DNA of 49,275 nucleotides from assembly GCA_964493015.1 (NCBI GenBank), contig CAZBLU010000008.1:1-49275 (forward strand). Direction: 5' to 3'. Position 1 is the stretch's first letter. The number at the start of each line of letters is the position of its first letter. The translations under genes were made by a program, and so were the position numbers. Of the stretch, positions 34,315 through 42,502 are shown in pieces. Below the pieces are notes generated by a model. The model saw only the letters and a list, made by a program, of their open reading frames with translations. It was not told the origin of the DNA and ran no database searches. This DNA comes from Caldimicrobium sp964493015 (GTDB lineage Bacteria > Desulfobacterota > Thermodesulfobacteria > Thermodesulfobacteriales > Thermodesulfobacteriaceae).

Positions 34315-35553
34315 TTATAGCATTTTCTCAGCTATATATACAGTAAGATCTCCCATAAGATGGGTGTAAGATGCAAGTTCGTTATCATACCAACCATATA
34401 CTACCACCTGGGTAATTGGTATCTCAATCGATGAACAGCTTAATCCTTTTATTTCCTCTTTTGCCCCTTCTCCACAGGCTTTTAGGAGATCTACCTTGGC
34501 TACAGCTGTTCTGGTATGCGTTTCCCTACCTTCGATAATTGCTGCTGCCTTCGGGTAACCTATAATATCAGTAGAGACATTTTGCTCCATAGAAAAGAGA
34601 AGATAATCTTTATACTTGGTCTGGGAAGCCTCTTTATAAATCTGATTAATGAGCTCCCTATTTATATGATTCTCCACACTTTCATCTTGAATATTCACCG
34701 TTAAAATGATTAAACTCCCAGTTGTTAAAGGAACCCTCACACTTTCAGCCATAAAACCGATCTTTTTCATTTCTGGTATGACTAAGGCAAGGGCCTCAGC
34801 AGCCCCTGTGGAAGTGAGAATTATATTGTTAAAGACACTGCGAGCCCTCCTTAGATCCTTTTCGCCCTCCTTGGGAACCCTATCAAGAATTGATTGAGAA
34901 GACGTGGTAGCATGCACAGTAACCATAGAGGCAGAGAGGATCCTTTCAGGGCCAAAATAATCAAGTAAAGGCTTCATCATATAGGCAAGACAAGTAGTTG
35001 TGCAAGAGGCTGAAGATATTATATGATGCTTCTCAGGCTGATAGGTTTCCTCATTGATACCATAGACCAAAGTAACTACATCCTCAGGTAGGCTCTTGTC
35101 TTTGTTTTTAACCTTAAAAGGAGCAGAAACTAAAACCTTCTCAGCTCCAGCAACTAAATGGCCTCTCACCGAACCCTTGGGATGATCTGGCTCAAGGGTA
35201 GGATCCCTAAATTTACCAGTGCAATCAACAACTAACCTTACCCCCTCTTCTCTCCAAGTGATATCCTTAGGGTTTCTGTGTGTGCGCAAAAACTTTACCT
35301 TTACCCCATTGATCATCATAGTGCCTTCTTTTTCATCCAGATTCTCAATGACTCTACTTGCCCTGTGACCATATAACCACACAGGAAGCCATCCATAGGT
35401 GCTATCTTTTTCAATGTATTCAGCAAGATCAGTAAAAGAGGTCCCTACCTCTCTACCTAAGTTGACCACTATTTCAGAAAAATACTTTCTTGCCACATGA
35501 TGCCAAAGAGTAAGCTTGCCAATCCTACCAAGGCCATTGATCCCAAGTTTCAT
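34315..35553 (-). CDS. Divergent GAPDH paralog (412 aa)
   Basis: The Rossmann start MKLGINGLGRIGKLTLW, the catalytic block SSASCTTTCL with Cys184, VHATTSSQSILDRV (active-site His) and SVRVPLTTGSLI (substrate Arg) show an intact glyceraldehyde-3-phosphate dehydrogenase fold. It is about 75 residues longer than the neighbouring canonical enzyme because of insertions around residues 45-75 and in the second half. The NAD-selecting Asp of the usual INDL loop is not evident (here VVNLGREVG), so the cofactor may be NADP or the activity altered. That is inference. Its ATG overlaps the stop of the dikinase-like gene by 4 nt, which forces coupled translation. The reaction is not certain. Confidence 0.8.
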   Translation of the reverse strand: MKLGINGLGRIGKLTLWHHVARKYFSEIVVNLGREVGTSFTDLAEYIEKDSTYGWLPVWLYGHRASRVIENLDEKEGTMMINGVKVKFLRTHRNPKDITWREEGVRLVVDCTGKFRDPTLEPDHPKGSVRGHLVAGAEKVLVSAPFKVKNKDKSLPEDVVTLVYGINEETYQPEKHHIISSASCTTTCLAYMMKPLLDYFGPERILSASMVTVHATTSSQSILDRVPKEGEKDLRRARSVFNNIILTSTGAAEALALVIPEMKKIGFMAESVRVPLTTGSLIILTVNIQDESVENHINRELINQIYKEASQTKYKDYLLFSMEQNVSTDIIGYPKAAAIIEGRETHTRTAVAKVDLLKACGEGAKEEIKGLSCSSIEIPITQVVVYGWYDNELASYTHLMGDLTVYIAEKML

Positions 35554-38500
35554 ACATACCTCCTTTTTGTCTCTAATTTTCCCTTATAAATATCTCCAGT
35601 AATGCCATTTAGGGTTATCCAATCCCCTAAATGGAGTGTTTCTCCCTTAAGTTTAGCGGATTTTTTGAATTCATCAATTCTCAACTCTTCACATCCCACT
35701 ACGCAGACCTTCCCTAATCTTCCAGCCACAATTGCAGCATGAGAAGTTTGTCCTCCCCTTGCAGTGAGTAAACCATCAACTAAGGAGATCTCTTTAATAT
35801 TTTCTGGCACCGTATCATAACGAAGTAAGATTAAGGAGTCCCCCATCTCTTTAAATTTCAGTATATCCTCTAAGGAAAAAACTAATCTCCCAGAAACAAG
35901 GCTACCTGAAACCCCTATTCCCTTACCTAAATATTGTAACTTTGCCAGAGCAACTCGTTGAAAGCTTGGTAAGGTCTTTTCTTCTCTAAGAATGATATCC
36001 CTTATTTGAAGAATATATAAATCCTTAGGATCCTCACTTTCAAAGGTAAATTCTATCTCCTGGTGATCCCAACCTTCTTCATAAACGAGCTTATAGGAAA
36101 AATCCATGAGGGCTTTATAGATCTTAGGAAAGGCCTCTTCTAATGAGGGGCCTTCTCTTCCTTCCATTTTTTTCTGCTCTATTGAAATGGGATAGGCATT
36201 AACTAATCCTGAGACAATGTCTTCCCCCTGATTATATGGGGTATAATCACCCCAAAGAAGGATACGAGGAAACTTCCCAAGAGGAGAAGTAGTGAAGGTA
36301 ACCCCTGTTCCAGAATTGGGCCCCTTATTGCCAAAGACCATCTCCTGAACAATAATAGCTGTCCCCCACTCTTCAGCAATCTCCATAATCTCCCTATAGG
36401 AAACTGCCTTTTGATGATACCAAGAATTGAGGATCAACTCTATCCCCTTAAAGAGCTGTTCCCAGGGATCATCCAGGATAGGAATCCCTAATCTCTCTAC
36501 CTCAGCTCTATAGAGAAGAGCAAGCTCCCTCATTTCCTCTCCACTAAACTCCCTCTTAACTTTAACCCCATACTTCCTCTTATGCTCACGCATAAGTCTA
36601 TTAAAAAAGTCCCTTGAAACCCCTTGAGCCATGGCCCAGCTCTGAATAAATCTCCTATAGGTATCCCAGGCAAACCAAAGATTTCCTGTCTTTTTTGCCA
36701 GCCCCTCCACTAACTCCAAATTTAACCCCACATTGAGAAGGGAACTCATCATCCCTGGCATAGAGATGGCTGAACCACTTCTAATACTCAATAAAAGCGG
36801 ATTTTCTGGATGATTAAAGCGTTTTCCAGTTTTGACCTCAATTTTCTTTATAGCCTCTCGCACAAGGACCTCAAATTCTCTCCAAAGTGGCTGATACTTT
36901 TTAAACAGATGATAACATCTAAAAATCTCTGTGGTCAAAACAAAGCCATAAGGAATTTTTCCTGGTAAATTTTTTCTCTTACCTAATTGCACAAGGTTGT
37001 AAGCCTTTCCACCTAAATAAATGAGATCAGAGGTTAGAGGATTAGCTTCATCAAGCCAACAAATCGCCCTCCGAAAATCCATGCTAAGTAACAAATTGAG
37101 ATCTTCATGTCCCATTCTCTCCTTACTCCTTATTAGAGCCTGATAGACCTTGCGCAAAAACTTATCTAAAGATTGAATCACAAATCCTGAACTAAGTATC
37201 TCTTTGATTACCGCTTCACTAAGACAATAATAGACCTCTTCCCTCTCCCTATTAGTCACATATTTCTTATACTTCTCCTTTAAAGCCTTCACATTGAGTG
37301 TCTCAAAGATTAGAGGAAAGACCTTCAAATAAGGATTAATATAATAGGACTTGATGATATGTTGAACCCCATCCATTAGACCCTTAAAAATATCCAGATA
37401 TTGATGGAAAGAAAGGGGATAACTCCTAAGCGAATTCTCCAAGAGATCAAGCGTAAGGTTAAACTTTTGCGAGGAAATGCCATCAATTTCTAAGGCTCTC
37501 TTAAATAAAAAAAGCACTTCAAGAATGGTAGAAAACTTTTCCTTACTCAAAAAATCAATATGAAATCTATCTACAAGTTCATTAAAGGTTTGCTCTACTA
37601 AGTATTCCAATCTATAAGATAGACCAAGAGAATCGAATTTTTTTTCTCTATATCTACCATACATAGAAGGAATATCAACAGCCACATGTCTTTTAAGAAA
37701 GATCTCCTCTATAGCCGTAAACTTTTGAGGAGATAAAAGATATTTGTCTTTTAACTCCTTTAACCAACTCAGTAAAACATTTAGACGTTTGTATAAATCA
37801 TCTTCCTGTAAAAGATCTTTAAGCTGTGAAATGAAATCAAAACCTAAATTTATATACTGCTCTATAAAACTATCAAGATCAGTTAAATACCCAAAATATT
37901 TTTGCCTTTCAAGCTTATAGAGATGTATCATCAATAATAGTTTCTTTTTATATTCTTCTTTTTCTTCTATGCTGTCAATATGTTTTCTAATTAAAGATAA
38001 ATCTCTTTCTAAAAACTCCTCAATCTCATATAGAGACAACCTCTTGAAAAGTTCCACAAGGAGCTTTTGCATTACTATTTGATAAGATAGTTCTTCATGG
38101 ACTATCCTTTTCCATATAGGTTCAGGTAAATATTTTTTGATATAATTACTATCAAGTGTATACCAAAATTTAAATATATCTTTTATAAAATCTATAGCAA
38201 GACTTGAATTTTCAATATGTATAAATTTTCTTAAAAAGTGTAATAATGTATCTTTTCTTTGAAAAAGCTCATCAATCTCTGTAGACAAATCTCTAATTAG
38301 ACCTTCAGCCCCTATTTCATTAAAGTATACGGGGAAAACTTTGCAAAATTGTTTTATAAGATTGTAAACAGGCTTTATTGGGGCATTAAGTAAGGAGGAT
38401 ATCTCTCTCTGAAAAAGGTCTGTATCCTTTATAGAAACTCCATAAAGTTTCAGATTAAGTAGTAAAGCTGCCAGTAAACTACTACACCATTCTGGATGAG

Positions 38501-39647
38501 CTTTAAAGATCTCAAGCCAACTTCTTATATTTAAAAGATGATTGGGATTCTGCTTTATCCTCCAGTGTTCATCAATACCTTCAACCTCTGGAGGAAAAAA
38601 GCCATATTTGATAACTTCGTTGATCATCACTTCTGTAAGGTAAACTGCCCTCTTGTTTAAAATAGAGATACCTATGTTTTTTATACACTCAAAAGCTGTC
38701 CAGGGATAGAGATTAGACTTCTCCTTCAAGAGAGCAAAAAATTTAACTAAAAAATCTTCTAAATTTTCAGATGGTCTTTTTTCAATCAGTTTGATGAGAA
38801 TCTGATTTACTTCTTTAATGAGTTCCTCATGGAGAAGTAAAAGAACTGGATTTTCAATAAATTGAAATAGTAACGAAATTCTCTCTTCATCAGAAAGAGG
38901 GCTTTCCTCTGAACTCAAGCCTTGGACATAATTTTTAATTTCCCGCAAAAGGTCTAAGTGATCTGGTAAGTTAAGTAGTTCATCCAACCTTAAAAGCTCA
39001 AATTTGTCTAAACCTAATTGAGGCATGAAATTTTCAAGGCCAGGGAAGCCCTGTTTCTTCCAAAGGTCATAGACCATTTTAAAATACTTATACAAAAGAT
39101 TCTTCAAAGTGAGCTCAAAGTCTTTAGATAGGGAAAATTTCTTAAACTTTTTACATAATCTCTTGAAAGAATAATAGTTTTCTAAAAAGGCAGAAAAGAT
39201 CTCCTCAGGTAAATCTGTTCCAGCCTTGAGGATTTCCATTAAGACATGGGAAAGATGAGGAAATTCTTCTTTTTCTAATAGATCCACTGTTTTATCTAAA
39301 AAGGCATAATAGGTCTCGGAAGCTCTAATATTGAGATGCCTATCTTCCCCAAAAAATTTGAAAAGGAGCTCAAAAAGATAATAAAGCCCCAGTTTCTTTT
39401 GAGAACTCCTTAAGACTAAAGATAAATTTTTAAGAAAAAAATTACGAAATTCTTCTATAACAAGGAGATTATTTCTGTAGGGATGAAAAATCTCCCGTAA
39501 AAGAAAGGCCATCTGTTTTTTTAGAGCTGGAAAATCTTCGAATATCTCTAAGAAAAGTTCATACTTAGGATCATAAAAAATCTCAGAAACCTTAGTTTGA
39601 GCCAAGTTGGCTAAGAGAGCCTTAGAGGTGAAGGTTAGTTGCCCCAT
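35550..39647 (-). CDS. PPDK-like ATP-grasp/phosphohistidine protein without PEP domain
   Basis: At 1365 residues, about 1-870 form a Leu/Lys/Glu-rich, apparently all-helical region I cannot assign. From GGKAYNLVQLG (879) the protein follows pyruvate phosphate dikinase: SIRSGSAISMPGMM, the FAWDTYRRFIQ segment, EWGTAIIVQEMVFGNKG, GEDIVSGL, then TARGGQTSHAAIVAG with the phosphorylatable His1303. It stops at LNGITGDIYKGKLE, exactly where PPDK continues into its PEP/pyruvate TIM barrel. The barrel is absent, so the acceptor of the phosphohistidine is unknown; other PPDK-like enzymes without the barrel (glucan water dikinase, rifampicin phosphotransferase) phosphorylate other targets. Gene ends are clean and no frameshift is seen. 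It sits between gap (5 bp) and the gap paralog (ATGA overlap). Confidence 0.82.
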   Translation of the reverse strand: MGQLTFTSKALLANLAQTKVSEIFYDPKYELFLEIFEDFPALKKQMAFLLREIFHPYRNNLLVIEEFRNFFLKNLSLVLRSSQKKLGLYYLFELLFKFFGEDRHLNIRASETYYAFLDKTVDLLEKEEFPHLSHVLMEILKAGTDLPEEIFSAFLENYYSFKRLCKKFKKFSLSKDFELTLKNLLYKYFKMVYDLWKKQGFPGLENFMPQLGLDKFELLRLDELLNLPDHLDLLREIKNYVQGLSSEESPLSDEERISLLFQFIENPVLLLLHEELIKEVNQILIKLIEKRPSENLEDFLVKFFALLKEKSNLYPWTAFECIKNIGISILNKRAVYLTEVMINEVIKYGFFPPEVEGIDEHWRIKQNPNHLLNIRSWLEIFKAHPEWCSSLLAALLLNLKLYGVSIKDTDLFQREISSLLNAPIKPVYNLIKQFCKVFPVYFNEIGAEGLIRDLSTEIDELFQRKDTLLHFLRKFIHIENSSLAIDFIKDIFKFWYTLDSNYIKKYLPEPIWKRIVHEELSYQIVMQKLLVELFKRLSLYEIEEFLERDLSLIRKHIDSIEEKEEYKKKLLLMIHLYKLERQKYFGYLTDLDSFIEQYINLGFDFISQLKDLLQEDDLYKRLNVLLSWLKELKDKYLLSPQKFTAIEEIFLKRHVAVDIPSMYGRYREKKFDSLGLSYRLEYLVEQTFNELVDRFHIDFLSKEKFSTILEVLFLFKRALEIDGISSQKFNLTLDLLENSLRSYPLSFHQYLDIFKGLMDGVQHIIKSYYINPYLKVFPLIFETLNVKALKEKYKKYVTNREREEVYYCLSEAVIKEILSSGFVIQSLDKFLRKVYQALIRSKERMGHEDLNLLLSMDFRRAICWLDEANPLTSDLIYLGGKAYNLVQLGKRKNLPGKIPYGFVLTTEIFRCYHLFKKYQPLWREFEVLVREAIKKIEVKTGKRFNHPENPLLLSIRSGSAISMPGMMSSLLNVGLNLELVEGLAKKTGNLWFAWDTYRRFIQSWAMAQGVSRDFFNRLMREHKRKYGVKVKREFSGEEMRELALLYRAEVERLGIPILDDPWEQLFKGIELILNSWYHQKAVSYREIMEIAEEWGTAIIVQEMVFGNKGPNSGTGVTFTTSPLGKFPRILLWGDYTPYNQGEDIVSGLVNAYPISIEQKKMEGREGPSLEEAFPKIYKALMDFSYKLVYEEGWDHQEIEFTFESEDPKDLYILQIRDIILREEKTLPSFQRVALAKLQYLGKGIGVSGSLVSGRLVFSLEDILKFKEMGDSLILLRYDTVPENIKEISLVDGLLTARGGQTSHAAIVAGRLGKVCVVGCEELRIDEFKKSAKLKGETLHLGDWITLNGITGDIYKGKLETKRRYV

Positions 39648-39652
39648 CTCTC

Positions 39653-40660
39653 CTATAGATATTCTTTAGAGATCATATAATTAGTAAGATCAAGGAGCCT
39701 TACTGAATAACCCCATTCATTGTCATACCAAGCAATGATCTTTATAAGATCCCCCTGAATAACCTTAGTAGAGAGCCCGTCTATTATGGCACTGTGTGGA
39801 TCCCCAATAAAATCCATAGAGACAAGAGGTTCCTCAGTGTAACGGATATATCTATTTTGATTTTCTCTAAAAATCCTATTAAGCTCCGCAGACGTGGTTT
39901 CTCCCTTTATTTTCAATACCAGATCAAGGAGAGAGACATCACAGGTAGGCACCCTGATCGAAAGCCCTTCAATTTTATCACTGAGTGAAGGTAAAATCTT
40001 CTTTAAGGCCTTCATGACCCCAGTGGATGTAGGGATCATATTTAGGGCTGCAGCCCTTGCTCTTCGAAAGTCCTTGGGATGAACCATATCAAGAAGCCGC
40101 TGATCATTGGTGTAGGCATGAACGGTAGTCATAAAACCCTTCTCTATTTCAAAATAGCGATTAAGCAGAGCAAGTATAGGGGCAAGACAATTAGTGGTGC
40201 AAGAGGCATTAGAGATAATAAAATGTTTAGTGGGGTCATAGACCTCTTCATTTACTCCCATCACGATAGTTACATCCTCATTTTTAGCAGGTGCAGAGAT
40301 AATTACTCTCTTAGCTCCAGCCTTTAAATGCTTACGAGCTAAATCCCCATCCGTAAAAAGCCCAGTACATTCAATCACATAGTCAACCCCTGCTTCTCTC
40401 CAAGGTATTTTCTCAGGATCCCTCTCTTGGAAAATGCGTATACGCTTTTCATTTACTATTATATAATCCCCTTCCACATGCACCTCATAGGGTAGCTTCC
40501 CAAAGACCGTGTCATATTTAAAGAGATGGGCAAGCATCTCTGGAGAGGAAAGATCATTAATAGCTACAATCTCAATTTGATTAAACTCTGGATATTTAAA
40601 ACGGGCCCGTAAAAGGGCTCTTCCGATACGGCCAAATCCATTAATAGCTACCTTAATCAT
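39653..40660 (-). CDS. gap: Glyceraldehyde-3-phosphate dehydrogenase, type I
   Basis: This is the canonical 335-residue GAPDH of glycolysis/gluconeogenesis. It has the NAD fold VAINGFGRIGRALLRA with the NAD-type AINDL loop, the catalytic SNASCTTNCLAP with Cys154, the TVHAYTNDQ His, the substrate motif IRVPTCDVSL and WYDNEWGYS near the end. It is separated by 14 bp from the upstream rimI-like gene and by 5 bp from the dikinase-like gene, and probably shares their transcript. Confidence 0.96.
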   Translation of the reverse strand: MIKVAINGFGRIGRALLRARFKYPEFNQIEIVAINDLSSPEMLAHLFKYDTVFGKLPYEVHVEGDYIIVNEKRIRIFQERDPEKIPWREAGVDYVIECTGLFTDGDLARKHLKAGAKRVIISAPAKNEDVTIVMGVNEEVYDPTKHFIISNASCTTNCLAPILALLNRYFEIEKGFMTTVHAYTNDQRLLDMVHPKDFRRARAAALNMIPTSTGVMKALKKILPSLSDKIEGLSIRVPTCDVSLLDLVLKIKGETTSAELNRIFRENQNRYIRYTEEPLVSMDFIGDPHSAIIDGLSTKVIQGDLIKIIAWYDNEWGYSVRLLDLTNYMISKEYL

Positions 40661-40674
40661 AAGTAACCACCTCC

Positions 40675-41124
40675 TTATAGCTTAAGAGTTAACAATAAGG
40701 CATTTTCGCCATTTTTATAATAATTTTGCCTCACCCCTAAGGGAATAAAACCCCACCTCCTGTAAAAACTAAGAGCCTTGCCATTGCTCTCTTTCACCTC
40801 TAAAAAGATCTTTTTTATCCCCCTTGCTCTAAGCAGATTTAAAAACTCCTTAAAAAGGATACTACCCAATCCTCTCCTTTGAAAGGCAGGTCTTATGGCC
40901 AATCTTAAAAGCTCAGCCTCTTCCGCTATAGCCCTAAAAAGGAGATACCCTAAGATCTCAGCATCTCCCTTAAGGAGCATAAACACACTAAGAGGATTCT
41001 CTAATTCCCTTCTCAACATCTCCTCTGTCCAAGCTAATTCTTTGAAAACCTCTCTTTCTAATCTTGCAAGGATAGATATTTCCTCCTCAGATGAGAGAAA
41101 AGTCACCTCAACCTCTTTCCACAT
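40675..41124 (-). CDS. rimI: RimI-like GNAT N-acetyltransferase
   Basis: This 149-residue GNAT protein resembles RimI, which acetylates the N-terminus of ribosomal protein S18. The acetyl-CoA loop AIRPAFQRRGLGSILFKEFL (about residues 77-96), FLEVKESNGKALSFYRRWGF and the Tyr-containing NYYKNGENALLLTL end are typical. ATG 41124 is chosen; GTG 41127 is adjacent and equally possible. It overlaps the end of rapZ by 17-20 bp. Confidence 0.82.
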   Translation of the reverse strand: MWKEVEVTFLSSEEEISILARLEREVFKELAWTEEMLRRELENPLSVFMLLKGDAEILGYLLFRAIAEEAELLRLAIRPAFQRRGLGSILFKEFLNLLRARGIKKIFLEVKESNGKALSFYRRWGFIPLGVRQNYYKNGENALLLTLKL

Positions 41125-41977
41125 CACGATGGGTAATAACTACCTCCAAATCAGAAAAAACCTCTCTAATTTTCTCACTAAGCATATGGGCTATAGCCGG
41201 ACTCCTATGCCTTCCTCCTGTACAGCCTATCCCTATGACAATAAATTTTCTTCCCTCTTCCCAATGAAGAGGTATAACCCATTTTAAATAACCTATCATA
41301 GAATTCAATAATTCTTCAGTTCTTTCACTTTTTAATAGGAATTCTCTAATCTGTGGATCAACTCCTGTAAGTGGATTTAATTCAGGAATAAAATAAGGAT
41401 TGGGAAGGATCCGAACATCAAAAACATAATTTGCCTCTGAAGGAATGCCATACTTAAAACCAAAGGTTATAATATGTAAAAAGGGGCGATCTAAATCCTC
41501 CCTTTTACCATATAAAGTAAAGATTTGATGCCTTAACTGATGGACATTAAACTGAGAAGTATTTAAAAAAATATTAGCATGCTCCTTCAAAGGCATCATC
41601 ATTTCTTTCTCTTTAATTATGGCCTTTCTTAGGTCTTTAAGCTCCTTCATTAGAGGATGGGGCCTTCGGGTCTGATTAAATCTGGCAATTAACACCTCAG
41701 TATCTGCCGTAAGATAGAGGATATCAAAAAAATGCCCCCTCTTTTTAATTTCTGAAAAGACTTTGGAAAATTCAGATAAAAAATGAGGATCTCTAAGATC
41801 AATGACAAAAGCTAATCTCTGAGTAGTTCCAATGTCCTCTATTTCCTCAATAAAGGGAATAAGGAGCCGGATAGGGAAATTTTCTATAGCTAAGTAATCA
41901 AGATCTTCCAAAGCTTTTAATACTGTGCTCTTTCCAGCTCCAGATTCCCCAGTAATAATCACAATATGTAATGGCAT
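41108..41977 (-). CDS. rapZ: RapZ/YvcJ-family nucleotide-binding protein
   Basis: RapZ is a P-loop protein that in E. coli binds glucosamine-6-phosphate and directs decay of the small RNA controlling glmS. Walker A is GESGAGKS (10-17), and IENFPIRLLIP and TRRPHPL follow in the kinase-like half. The conserved C-terminal GIGCTGGRHRSPAIAHML forms the glucosamine-phosphate-binding site. It has 289 residues. The position in an rpoN-hpf-rapZ cluster is classical. It overlaps the hpf stop by one base (TGATG). glmS and glmM are in the same window, though not adjacent. Confidence 0.93.
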   Translation of the reverse strand: MPLHIVIITGESGAGKSTVLKALEDLDYLAIENFPIRLLIPFIEEIEDIGTTQRLAFVIDLRDPHFLSEFSKVFSEIKKRGHFFDILYLTADTEVLIARFNQTRRPHPLMKELKDLRKAIIKEKEMMMPLKEHANIFLNTSQFNVHQLRHQIFTLYGKREDLDRPFLHIITFGFKYGIPSEANYVFDVRILPNPYFIPELNPLTGVDPQIREFLLKSERTEELLNSMIGYLKWVIPLHWEEGRKFIVIGIGCTGGRHRSPAIAHMLSEKIREVFSDLEVVITHRDVERG

Positions 41978-42480
41978 CAGGACATCTCAGGCACAAGAAG
42001 CACTATTTTTTCTCCCTCCCTTATTAGACAACAGATCTTATCATAATCAGTATTGTAAAAAATATAAACTTTCTCTTGCCCTTTTTTGAATAGCTGTAAG
42101 GCATCTTGAGTAGGTAAGGGAGAAATTTTTACAGTCTCTACTATAACCTCTTCTTCAGCAGAGACACCTATGGCACCTTGCATACGTGGAGGCCTATGTT
42201 CCTGTCTCTTTTCCTTCAATTTTTTAACTTGTTTTTCTAAGGATTCGTAGGCAAAGTCAATAGATGAATAGATATCATCGGTCTCTTCCTTAACAACTAA
42301 GGTCTCCCCATCTCCTTTCAAAATAACCTCAGCTATTTCCCTGAACTTTTCTCTTTTCAGGATAACCTGGGCTTGCACAGGCCCATAAAAATACTTCTCA
42401 AGTTTAGCTAACTTTTTTTCTGCATACTGAGCAATAGCTGGTGAGGAGTCCATTCCTTTAAAAGTAAAATTAAATTCCAT
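41977..42480 (-). CDS. hpf: Ribosome hibernation promoting factor, long form
   Basis: This HPF/RaiA-family protein dimerises 70S ribosomes into inactive particles. The N-terminal S30AE domain (residues 1-95, FKGMDSSPAIAQYAEKKL and AEVILKGDGETLVV) is followed by a variable linker. A C-terminal domain (about 115-167, VKISPLPTQDALQLFKKGQEK...) corresponds to the dimerisation domain of long HPF. ATG 42480 was chosen because GGAGGG lies seven bases upstream; two other ATGs upstream are less well placed. The product is 167 residues. It lies 22 bp after rpoN. Confidence 0.9.
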   Translation of the reverse strand: MEFNFTFKGMDSSPAIAQYAEKKLAKLEKYFYGPVQAQVILKREKFREIAEVILKGDGETLVVKEETDDIYSSIDFAYESLEKQVKKLKEKRQEHRPPRMQGAIGVSAEEEVIVETVKISPLPTQDALQLFKKGQEKVYIFYNTDYDKICCLIREGEKIVLLVPEMS

Positions 42481-42502
42481 CATCCTTCCCTCCATAAGAG
42501 AG

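Noticed and set aside
35550..39647. Annotation as ordinary pyruvate phosphate dikinase or PEP synthase
   Set aside because: The PEP/pyruvate-binding TIM barrel is absent, and the downstream DNA encodes the GAPDH paralog in a coupled frame.
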